A stretch of DNA of 23,483 nt from contig UQGL01000033.1 of the NCBI GenBank assembly GCA_900540595.1, positions 1 to 23,483 on the forward strand. Direction: 5' to 3'. The position numbers and the translations under genes were made by a program. This document shows positions 13,928 through 20,594 of the stretch, one piece after another. This stretch comes from an uncultured Oscillospiraceae bacterium. GTDB lineage: Bacteria; Bacillota; Clostridia; Oscillospirales; Ruminococcaceae. Position 1 is the first letter of the stretch. Each line of letters begins with the position of its first letter. The notes beneath the pieces are model-generated. The model was not told where the DNA came from and made no database searches. It saw only the letters and a list, made by a program, of their open reading frames with translations.

Positions 13928-14691
13928 ACCCTACGCACCTCCACACCGCCCGCGCGGATGTCATCCTTCAGCTCCTGCACGGTCTCTTTTTTGTAATGCA
14001 GCACCGCAGCACAGGCCACGGCGTCCGCACCGGCCCGCGCAGCATCTACAATGTCATCGCCGCAGCCCACACCGCCGCCGCAGATGACCGGCACATTCAC
14101 AGCACTGGTCACAGCCTTGATAAGCTCCAGATCCATGCCCTGCTGCAGCCCCTCGCAGTCCACGCTGGTCAGCAGGATCTCGCCCGCGCCCAGCGCCACA
14201 CCGCGCTTGGCCCACTCGACCACATCGTAGCCGGAGTGGGCGCGGCCGTTGTCGTAGTAGGCCTCCCACTTGCCGGGCCATGTACGGCTGCGCTTGGCCT
14301 GAATGGACAGCACCATGCACTGGCTGCCGAAGGCCTCGGCCACCTCGGTGATGAGCGCAGGCCGCTTGATGGCTGCCGTGTTGATCGCAACCTTGTCCGC
14401 CCCCATCGACAGGATGTGGCGCACATCCTCAACGCTGCGCAGGCCGCCGCCCACGCAGACAGGAATATACACATCATCGACTGTTTTGCGCACAATATCA
14501 CTCAGATTATTGCGGTTGTACAGGCTTGCCACAATGTCTATGTAGAGCAGCTCGTCAATGCCCTGCTCATAGTATGCTTTCGCAAAGCTGTTCGGGTCGC
14601 CCAGCTTGCGCAGCCCCTCCAGCTGGATGCCCTTGACAAGGTTGGTGTCTTTGACATCAAGACGGGCGATCAGTCGTATTTTTTTTTGCAT
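13924..14691 (-). CDS. hisF: HisF-like cyclase subunit specialised for sugar amidation (WbuZ/HisF2-type)
   Basis: A 255-residue TIM barrel with HisF motifs: LDVKD (Asp12), YIDIVAS, CVGGGLRS and the phosphate-binding CGGGVG. The aspartate of the canonical IDAKR motif (Asp130 in Thermotoga HisF, needed for imidazole-glycerol-phosphate synthesis) is Gln131 here (LSIQAKRS), while the later aspartate is kept (Asp178, SVDCEG). That pattern fits ammonia-conducting HisF homologues of O-antigen clusters, not histidine synthesis. The start has AACGAGGTTCACTT upstream. Codons 2-5 contain nine consecutive A residues, a slippage-prone tract. It is coupled to hisH and lies downstream of an amidotransferase across a 147-base repeat element. 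Confidence 0.9.
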   Translation of the reverse strand: MQKKIRLIARLDVKDTNLVKGIQLEGLRKLGDPNSFAKAYYEQGIDELLYIDIVASLYNRNNLSDIVRKTVDDVYIPVCVGGGLRSVEDVRHILSMGADKVAINTAAIKRPALITEVAEAFGSQCMVLSIQAKRSRTWPGKWEAYYDNGRAHSGYDVVEWAKRGVALGAGEILLTSVDCEGLQQGMDLELIKAVTSAVNVPVICGGGVGCGDDIVDAARAGADAVACAAVLHYKKETVQELKDDIRAGGVEVRRV

Positions 14692-14706
14692 AAGTGAACC
14701 TCGTTA

Positions 14707-14853
14707 AAGCCTTCTCCCGGGGGAGAAGGCGACCGAGCGAAGCGAGGTCGGATGAGGGGCGCGTGTGCCGCGATTGCCCGCAAACGGGCTGCCGCGGAAA
14801 GTCCGCCCCTCATCCGTCCGCTTCGCGGACAGCTTCCCCCAAGGGGAAGCCTT
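14707..14853. repeat. Composite hairpin-rich intergenic repeat element
   Basis: A 147-base unit of the kind widely scattered in clostridial genomes. In order: an 8-bp hairpin CTTCTCCC/GGGAGAAG, GACCGAGCGAAGCGAGGTC, an inner inverted pair GATGAGGGGCG (14751-14761) / CGCCCCTCATC (14804-14814), hairpin GTCCGC-TTC-GCGGAC and hairpin GCTTCCCC-CAA-GGGGAAGC. Its ends (AAAGCCTTCTCCC and GGGGAAGCCTTT) are imperfect inverted repeats. It has no ORF and lies between the amidotransferase and hisF. Confidence 0.75.
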
Positions 14854-14858
14854 TTTAT

Positions 14859-16232
14859 TCAAATCTCATGGTGCGTGCCTCTCGGGTCGCCCCACAGCAC
14901 CTCGCTGTCGCCCTCGTAGGGGGTGTAGCGCAGCTTCCACATGTTGTCTTCCCACTTCCAGATGTGGGGAGAGCGGAACCGGTCAGCCAGATCCATAAAG
15001 TAATCGCGGTCCATCCGGGGCTGCTCAAACAGCTGGCTGGCCCACGGGAAATGCTGGCGATCCAGCGACAGATACTTAAAGATCTCTTTTTCAAAGCGGT
15101 CGGGGTACTCGCCGTCAAACTTCTTGCAGAGCGCCTTGCCCTCGTCCAGCGTGATCTCCTCGTTGCGGATCTCCTGCGCGGCATCGTAGGTGGTGCGGCC
15201 GATGCCGTACTTGATGTAGGTCGTGTAGTAGAAGAAATCGTCGATCTTATCATCAATGGAGTTGTACTTGGAGTAGGTGCCCTGCGTGCGCTCCGGCGCG
15301 GGGCGGAAGCCGCCGTGCTCGACGCTGTAGTAGTACGCCCCCTGCGGATGCCACTTTTCGTAGTAGCCCAGATACCGCACCTGAATGTGGTTTTTCTCAA
15401 GGTTGGAGGTCTCACTCGGCAGATAGATGGCAAGGTCGGCCTTGTCCACCTTGTAGTCTTCCTCCAGCTGGCGCAGACTGACGCCGCCCAGATAAATGTG
15501 GTCGTAGTCGTTCACGGCAAAGAAATGCTCATCGCGCAGCGCGGAGTTGTTGTCGGCGATGGGGTTGCCGAACTCGGCCTCGTTCTCACCGTAGAACACC
15601 AGCGGGATGCCGAATTTCGCGGCCATCTTCGGCGCAAGCTGCTTTTGCCCGAGGATGAACGGCTGGAACGGATGGAACAGGTTCTCCGTGGCCAGACGGG
15701 TCAGCAGGCGGTGGGTCATGCCGTTGGGGGTACACAGGTAGTTGTCAAAGCCCGCATGGATCCACGCCTGCATGTTCTCCCAGCCCCACGGGGTGTACAT
15801 GTGGGGTGCCCACGTGACGGTCAACGGGTGCATGCCGTATTTGTACTTCAGCAGGTGGGCGGCGTAGAAGCTGTCCTTACCGCCGGAGCCGGGCACCAGA
15901 CAGTCATAGCTGCCATCGTTTTTGCGGTACTGGTCGCACAGCTCGCGCAGCTCCTTTTCGCGCAGCGCCCAGTCGATGTGACCGTTGGCCTTGTTATGGC
16001 AGGCGTGGCAGGCATCGCAGACCCCGTCCTCCTGAATGACCATCGTCTTTTTGATTGATTTGATCGTATGCTCAAACTCATAGCAGGAGTTCGGCTTCTG
16101 GTTGCTCATCACGCACTCTTTGCAGAACTGCACATGCTTGGGCAGACCATAGTAGGCCTCCCGCTGGTCCTCCGGGATATCGGGGGCGTATTTGCTGTAA
16201 TCAATGTCCACATGGCGGGGAATCTTTTCCAT
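14859..16232 (-). CDS. N-acetyl sugar amidotransferase (WbpG/PseA-like PP-loop ATPase), copy 1
   Basis: 457 residues. An N-terminal zinc-finger-like pair, Cys37/Cys40 (FCKECVMS) and Cys72/Cys75 (VCDACHAC), precedes the PP-loop VPGSGGKDSFY (113-123), which adenylates its substrate; later blocks include CTPNGMTHR and LVFYGENEAEF. The family converts acetamido to acetamidino groups on sugars such as ManNAc3NAcA or pseudaminic acid derivatives, with ammonia from a HisH/HisF pair in the WbpG case. Here that pair follows directly, so this copy is the likely partner. It starts at ATG 16232 (TTGGAGTGTAAAGAAT upstream), 36 bases after the terminator of the sortase module. It is longer than copy 2 at 22169 (373 residues), with an extra N-terminal extension of about 33 residues. 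The sugar substrate is not determinable. Confidence 0.88.
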   Translation of the reverse strand: MEKIPRHVDIDYSKYAPDIPEDQREAYYGLPKHVQFCKECVMSNQKPNSCYEFEHTIKSIKKTMVIQEDGVCDACHACHNKANGHIDWALREKELRELCDQYRKNDGSYDCLVPGSGGKDSFYAAHLLKYKYGMHPLTVTWAPHMYTPWGWENMQAWIHAGFDNYLCTPNGMTHRLLTRLATENLFHPFQPFILGQKQLAPKMAAKFGIPLVFYGENEAEFGNPIADNNSALRDEHFFAVNDYDHIYLGGVSLRQLEEDYKVDKADLAIYLPSETSNLEKNHIQVRYLGYYEKWHPQGAYYYSVEHGGFRPAPERTQGTYSKYNSIDDKIDDFFYYTTYIKYGIGRTTYDAAQEIRNEEITLDEGKALCKKFDGEYPDRFEKEIFKYLSLDRQHFPWASQLFEQPRMDRDYFMDLADRFRSPHIWKWEDNMWKLRYTPYEGDSEVLWGDPRGTHHEI

Positions 16233-16268
16233 ATTCTTTACACTCCAATCGGCTCTGTATCAAAATGA

Positions 16269-16309
16269 AAAGGCGCCGTCCGATAGCAATGCTATCAGAC
16301 GGCGCCTTT
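16269..16309 (-). terminator. Rho-independent terminator of the sortase module
   Basis: AAAGGCGCCGTC (16269-16280) pairs with GACGGCGCCTTT (16298-16309). After one mismatch an inner GATAGC/GCTATC closes on a 3-base loop. On the minus strand it is followed by TTTTCATTTT. Confidence 0.88.
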
Positions 16310-16358
16310 GCCGTATAAGGGTATTATAGCACAGTTTTGTACGGGATGCAAGAGGGCA

Positions 16359-17183
16359 TCAGGCAGATTTCGCACGGCGGAACTGGGCGCAAACCCATAG
16401 AACCAACAGCACCGGCACAGCTGATACCGCTGCCGCACAGCCTGCCACCGCCAGAGCGAATGCGCCGAACCACTGACAGAACAATGTATAACCGATATCC
16501 CCTGCCGCAGTCCAGCTGCGATATCCGCTGCCAAAGGTCAGCCACAGCGCCAGTATGACACCTGCTCCCAGGCAGCCATCCGCCATACGCAGCAGCCCAC
16601 TGCAAAACATACGCCACCGGTCGGCCAACAGATATTGCAATGCAATGCAGCCCATAAGCAACAGGCCGGAGAGATACATGGCAATGGCCACAATGCCCCG
16701 GTATTGCAGTACCATACTCAGCGCCGCCGAAAACGGCGTTGCCATCGCACTCTGCCACTCCATTTGGCAGTTATACTGTAAAATGCGGTAGCCATCGTAA
16801 GTAGGCGGCTCTGGCGCAACGGTGTTCTGATAGGTTGTAATCAGACTGCCAAAGGGGTCGGTCTCATCGTTGGTACTGCCATGCCACAGACTGTCGGCGC
16901 GGTGCATCACGCCTGCGTACACAGCGTCAGGTGTTATGGCGTTGGCAAGCGGATCGGCAGTCGTTCCAATGGCAGCAGCGTACTGACTGCAGGTGTCCAA
17001 CACAGCAGCGTGGACGGTGTCCAGATAACCGGATTTTTTCAGACAGGCGGCAAAATGTCCTTCCCGCAGGAGCGTAAAGGACAGCGCCAGACAGACCGCC
17101 AGCAAAAGCGCACAGACACTGCCTACCAGCTGAACAGCCACAGCCAGCCGAGCGGCTGCAGCCTGCTTGCCGGGGCGGCTCAA
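16359..17183 (-). CDS. Sortase-linked integral membrane protein of unknown function
   Basis: 274 residues; I recognise no family. Predicted topology is helix 1 at about 14-38, an outside domain of about 120 residues (from LREGHFAACLKKSGYLDTV to YNCQMEWQ) and three more helices (about 160-187, 197-218 and 232-262) ending in a basic FRRAKSA. The outside domain has two cysteines (Cys46, Cys64). The start is an unusual TTG (17183-17181) overlapping the sortase TGA as TTGA, supported by GGAGGGGCTGTC just upstream; no ATG lies near. It is the last gene before a strong terminator. By position it could help the sortase present or process the surface protein, but nothing in the sequence shows a mechanism. 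Confidence 0.75.
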   Translation of the reverse strand: MSRPGKQAAAARLAVAVQLVGSVCALLLAVCLALSFTLLREGHFAACLKKSGYLDTVHAAVLDTCSQYAAAIGTTADPLANAITPDAVYAGVMHRADSLWHGSTNDETDPFGSLITTYQNTVAPEPPTYDGYRILQYNCQMEWQSAMATPFSAALSMVLQYRGIVAIAMYLSGLLLMGCIALQYLLADRWRMFCSGLLRMADGCLGAGVILALWLTFGSGYRSWTAAGDIGYTLFCQWFGAFALAVAGCAAAVSAVPVLLVLWVCAQFRRAKSA

Positions 17184-17887
17184 GACAGCCCCTCCAGCCG
17201 CGGACCGCTGACATACTTGCCGTAGATAAAATAACGCATATCCGTCAGGGACACCTGTCCCAGCGGGTAGCAGGTGTACAGGATAATATTTTCCTCCGGC
17301 GCATCCATGTCATAGGCGGAGGTATCGTTGGCGTTGGCCACGCGCATATCCGTGATTTCGTAGGTGTAGGTGCCGTAGGCGGTGGTGACGGTAATCATTG
17401 CACCGTTCTGAGCATGCTCAAAATCGCGGAAATAGGTTGCCGTGTGGCCAGCCACCAGAATCGTGCCACCCTCACCGGGGATCTTGCCGCCGGTATAGAT
17501 GCCCGCGCCCGTGTCCAGCTGGGGATCTTCGTCACCGTAGTAAATCGTGCAGTCCACCGATGTGCCGGAAATCGTGATTTCACCCAAAGCATCCCCCGCC
17601 GCGGGGTAGCCGCCGAAATCATTGATGTTGACAGTCTCGGGCTGGACGGGCGTTTGCTCCGGGGCCGCGGTGGGCTGGGCATCAGACACCGCCGCCACCG
17701 ATGCGGGCAGCGCGGTCTCAACGCCGGAGCGTGCCGCCGCACCAGCCAGCATACGGCCCGGCCCCACCAGCACGAGAAGCACTACGCAGAGTGCAGCCAC
17801 ACAAAAAACAAGAGAAAGAACCAGGTTCTTTCTCTTGCCGTGTGCATGCACTGCTTTGTGAGAATCAGAACTCTTCATAAGCAGCAT
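17180..17887 (-). CDS. Sortase, class D-like
   Basis: A 235-residue membrane-anchored transpeptidase that cleaves a sorting signal and links the protein to peptidoglycan. It has a basic N-terminus, one membrane helix (about 22-42), a Pro/Ala/Thr-rich linker to about residue 85 and the beta-barrel with catalytic His148 (VAGHTATYF), Cys206 (LYTCYPLG) and Arg218 (TDMRYFIYG). The TCYP setting is typical of class D sortases. Two ATGs three codons apart (17887 and 17878) share the same AAGGAA site, so the exact start is open. It begins 12 bases after the stop of the surface-protein gene at 17900 and is TTGA-coupled to the membrane protein that follows. The obvious substrate is the upstream protein, with its KATGAD-type tail. 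Confidence 0.92.
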   Translation of the reverse strand: MLLMKSSDSHKAVHAHGKRKNLVLSLVFCVAALCVVLLVLVGPGRMLAGAAARSGVETALPASVAAVSDAQPTAAPEQTPVQPETVNINDFGGYPAAGDALGEITISGTSVDCTIYYGDEDPQLDTGAGIYTGGKIPGEGGTILVAGHTATYFRDFEHAQNGAMITVTTAYGTYTYEITDMRVANANDTSAYDMDAPEENIILYTCYPLGQVSLTDMRYFIYGKYVSGPRLEGLS

Positions 17888-17899
17888 GTTTCCTTATTT

Positions 17900-18865
17900 T
17901 TACTTGCCGAGACCCTGCTTGCGAACGATGCAGGCGAAACCGGCAACCAGAGCGGCAGCCAGAGCCAGAACAGCCAGAACGACCATACTCATATCAGCAC
18001 CGGTCGCCTTGATGATGTTGTTGGAGGCAGCAGCAGAGGTGGCAGTGGGCAGCGTAGCAGTGCCCTTGACATTGGGGTAGCTGCTCAGATCCTTCGCCTC
18101 GATGTGGCCGCAGTGGTCGCACTTGTAGCCGCCCACAGTGCCAGTCCAGTTGTGGTAACCGCAGGCCTTGCAGGTATAGAACTGAGCATCAACAGCAGCA
18201 GCGTCAACCGTGGTGGTAGCCGAAGCAGCGGCTGCCGGGGCTGTATCTGCAACAGCGCTGACCTTTACGATCTCATAGGTAGAGAAGTGGGGAACCCAGA
18301 AAACGACCACGCCGTCAGCAACCTTGGATACAGAATCAATCGTTGTACGGTTTCCGGCATCATCCACAAAGACGATCTGGTAAGCTGCGCTGGTATCCAT
18401 ACCATAGACGGCAATGTTGGCACCCGCAGACGGCTGCGTACCGGTCCAAGTAGCAGACAGTACCAGCGTATTGTCATCCTTCTTCGTCAGGGAAAGATTA
18501 GAAATCTGACTCTTCTCGATTGTCTGGACAGCAACGGCATTGGTAACGCTCCCCGTGCTGGGATATACCTTCTTGATGGTGTCCTTATCAAAAGAGCCGT
18601 TCGCGATAGCCTTGTCCGCGTGGGCATTAATAACGGTCGCAGCTGCGTTGGCGTTCTGCTTGGTTACAGGCACGGTGGGGTTGGCGGTGTAGTAATCAGC
18701 AATGCTCTTCGCAAGGCTTGCACCTTTTTCTGTAGATGCGTTTTCGGCAGTAATACTTGTGGCAGCCGTGTTAGCAGCCTCACCGGGCGTAGCCTCAGCG
18801 AAGGCAGGCACGGCGCACAGGGCAGCCAGCGCTACTGCGCAAACCATAGAAAGAAACTTTTTCAT
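17900..18865 (-). CDS. Secreted zinc-ribbon surface protein with sortase-type C-terminal signal
   Basis: 321 residues. A signal peptide (MKKFLSMVCAVALAALCAVPAFA, likely cut after residue 23) is followed by an Ala/Thr-rich stretch, a beta-rich domain (about 95-210) ending VVVFWVPHFSTYEIV (a 'HFSTY' motif common in clostridial wall proteins), an Ala/Thr linker and a zinc-ribbon-like Cys232/Cys235...Cys249/Cys252 (CX2C-X13-CX2C). The tail has the layout of a sorting signal: IIKATGAD, a hydrophobic helix (292-314) and the positive end CIVRKQGLGK. The motif is KATG where LPXTG has PXTG. I start at ATG 18865 (AGAGGAGTCCTACCCGAA upstream); an in-frame ATG seven codons earlier has no ribosome site. 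It leads the module from the promoter at 18928-18957. Ligand and role are unknown. Confidence 0.85.
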   Translation of the reverse strand: MKKFLSMVCAVALAALCAVPAFAEATPGEAANTAATSITAENASTEKGASLAKSIADYYTANPTVPVTKQNANAAATVINAHADKAIANGSFDKDTIKKVYPSTGSVTNAVAVQTIEKSQISNLSLTKKDDNTLVLSATWTGTQPSAGANIAVYGMDTSAAYQIVFVDDAGNRTTIDSVSKVADGVVVFWVPHFSTYEIVKVSAVADTAPAAAASATTTVDAAAVDAQFYTCKACGYHNWTGTVGGYKCDHCGHIEAKDLSSYPNVKGTATLPTATSAAASNNIIKATGADMSMVVLAVLALAAALVAGFACIVRKQGLGK

Positions 18866-18927
18866 TTCGGGTAGGACTCCTCTCATAATTTAAATGGCTG
18901 CATTCACAAGCCATATAGTCTAATGAG

Positions 18928-18957
18928 AGTATACCCCCCCCCGGTTACTTTTGTCAA
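18928..18957 (-). promoter_or_regulatory. Near-consensus sigma-A promoter with a G9 tract in its spacer
   Basis: On the minus strand: perfect -35 TTGACA (18957-18952), an 18-base spacer and -10 TATACT (18933-18928). Nine of the spacer's 18 bases are consecutive G next to the -10 (C9 on plus, 18934-18942). Initiation would fall near 18921, leaving a leader of about 55 bases to the surface-protein ATG at 18865. A tract of eight G would give the optimal 17-base spacer. Confidence 0.8.
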
Positions 18958-19007
18958 TGGACATTTTCACCAATTATTCACTTTTATTCTGCCATAACAG
19001 CAAAGCT

Positions 19008-20570
19008 TTAGACTGCCGACAGCAGCAGTATCGGCGGGGCAGCCATTACCAATCCCAAAAGGCTGCGATACCACCCGCGGGCAGCCAGCGGCTGCGGCTT
19101 TACGCAGAGCGCCGCCAGCACAAACACCAGAGGCAGTACGCCCGGCATGCTGATGCTGAAAAATGCCTGTACTGCATACCCAAGGATTGCTGCGGCAAGC
19201 CCCGGCGCTGTCCGCAGTCCGCGGCGGACATGTAATCCCAGAAAGGCCAGCCAGGAAGTCAGCCCAACTGCCCCTCCACAGATCAGGTGCTGCAGATACT
19301 CGTTATGGGCCGAGTCAAAAACATCACCGTTGAGCAGCATCATATATTTGACAGAGTAGTCATCTATGTTCAGCCGTGCATTGGCAGCATCGCCGCCTAA
19401 TCCAAAGAGCATCTGTAACGGTGTCAAATCATCCTTCCATACCGTCCAAAGCCGCTTCCATGCAAAGCCCCGGTTGGAGCCCCACTGGTCATCAAAGAAC
19501 AACAGCCTTGTCAACGGCTGCGGCAGCACCACGGTAAAATTGGCAAGCAGCACCAGAACAGCGGCCAGCACCACGGCCGCGACAGCCAGCACGCGCACAG
19601 CACGCCAGCTGTTTACCTTAGGCCGTCGGCGCAGCAGACCGCCAGTGACAAAGCACACCGCAGCCAGTATAAGCGCCACCATCGGCTGTGTAACAAATTT
19701 CGACACGGTACGCCACTCTGCGCGGGCAGGCAGCAAGCGAGCCAGCAAACCCATTGTTCCTGTGCAAAGTGCCCAGACGGCCGCAGCATAGGCCAGCCGG
19801 GAAAGCCGCCCGGCTGTAATGCGCCGCGCCATGCAAAGCACCGCCACCGCACTTACAGCCCCCAGCCAGGCCGCATCACTGCCTGCAACCACAAGGCCTG
19901 CCCCCAGACAAACCGATGCCGCGCCCCATAGCCGTGCCGAATCGCTGTCTGGTGTCACCAAAAGCTCCCACACGGCAATAGGCAGGCAAAGGTCAAGAAA
20001 CGCCCCATAAAAATTGATGTTGCCCACTGTACCGAGGAACAGCTCCCCGCTTTCAGGCAAAAAGCTGTAATAGGCATCCAACGGGTCAACCATAAAGAAG
20101 TTCATCCCGCACAGCAGCGTAACAGCACATCCTGCTCCTGCCAACAGCCGTCCGAACCATGCAGCCGGAATCCCGCCGCCTGTCAGCTGTACTGCAAAGT
20201 ACAGCACCGTACAGGCCAACAGCATGATAAGGCCGTTGTAGCGCCCCTGCAATCCCCACAAAGCCACGGCAGGATTCTCCGCAAAAAGCCATGCTACTGT
20301 GTAGCTTAAGCAGAGCAGCAACAGCGGCAGACCGGCAATTTGCGCCTGCTTTGCCGGATGCTCATTCCTGCGCAGGCTTTTTTGCAGGCAGCAAAGCAGC
20401 AAAGCACATCCAATCCCTGCCAGCCACAGCAGTAGATGAAATTTAGCACCCACCAGCCCAACATAACCATTCGGCATGTAAAGCGGCGGCAGCAGCAGCG
20501 CTGCCAGTGTCAGTACATTTCCGGCGGTAGCCATTGTGGGGCATTGCAGCGGTTGTTTTGGCAAACGCAT
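19008..20570 (-). CDS. O-antigen ligase/polymerase-like membrane protein (Wzy/WaaL superfamily)
   Basis: A 520-residue polytopic protein with about 11-12 hydrophobic helices. The diagnostic part is the large outside loop in the second half: RGFAWKRLWTVWKD, LFGLGGDAANARL, then FDSAHNEYLQHLICGGAVGL (about 410-430), the 'AHNxYLxxL...GGxxGL' pattern of the O-antigen ligase (PF04932) group. Such proteins join or polymerise undecaprenyl-linked oligosaccharides on the outer face; in Gram-positives they serve capsule, wall polysaccharide or protein glycosylation. I start at ATG 20570 (AAAGGATCGTAGAGGTC upstream), not at an in-frame GTG seven codons earlier. It lies 24 bases after the amidohydrolase stop. 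No terminator is seen before the next promoter. Confidence 0.85.
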   Translation of the reverse strand: MRLPKQPLQCPTMATAGNVLTLAALLLPPLYMPNGYVGLVGAKFHLLLWLAGIGCALLLCCLQKSLRRNEHPAKQAQIAGLPLLLLCLSYTVAWLFAENPAVALWGLQGRYNGLIMLLACTVLYFAVQLTGGGIPAAWFGRLLAGAGCAVTLLCGMNFFMVDPLDAYYSFLPESGELFLGTVGNINFYGAFLDLCLPIAVWELLVTPDSDSARLWGAASVCLGAGLVVAGSDAAWLGAVSAVAVLCMARRITAGRLSRLAYAAAVWALCTGTMGLLARLLPARAEWRTVSKFVTQPMVALILAAVCFVTGGLLRRRPKVNSWRAVRVLAVAAVVLAAVLVLLANFTVVLPQPLTRLLFFDDQWGSNRGFAWKRLWTVWKDDLTPLQMLFGLGGDAANARLNIDDYSVKYMMLLNGDVFDSAHNEYLQHLICGGAVGLTSWLAFLGLHVRRGLRTAPGLAAAILGYAVQAFFSISMPGVLPLVFVLAALCVKPQPLAARGWYRSLLGLVMAAPPILLLSAV

Positions 20571-20594
20571 GACCTCTACGATCCTTTCCACTAA

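Noticed and set aside
13280..14691. hisH and hisF as part of a histidine biosynthesis operon
   Set aside because: No other his genes are nearby, HisF lacks the catalytic Asp (Gln131), and a sugar amidotransferase lies next to them.
14694..16058. 454-codon plus-strand frame opposite the amidotransferase
   Set aside because: It begins in a hairpin-rich repeat and mirrors the PP-loop gene; composition is Val/Leu/Gly-rich without motifs.
18110..18172. Calling the surface-protein Cys4 motif a rubredoxin domain
   Set aside because: The inter-knuckle spacing (13) and flanking residues differ from rubredoxin (about 29 residues, CPxCG at the second pair); 'zinc-ribbon-like' is all the sequence supports.
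17414..18874. 486-codon plus-strand frame opposite the sortase and surface-protein genes
   Set aside because: It crosses two unrelated minus-strand genes and their intergenic gap; the minus-strand genes have signal peptide, catalytic residues and promoter.
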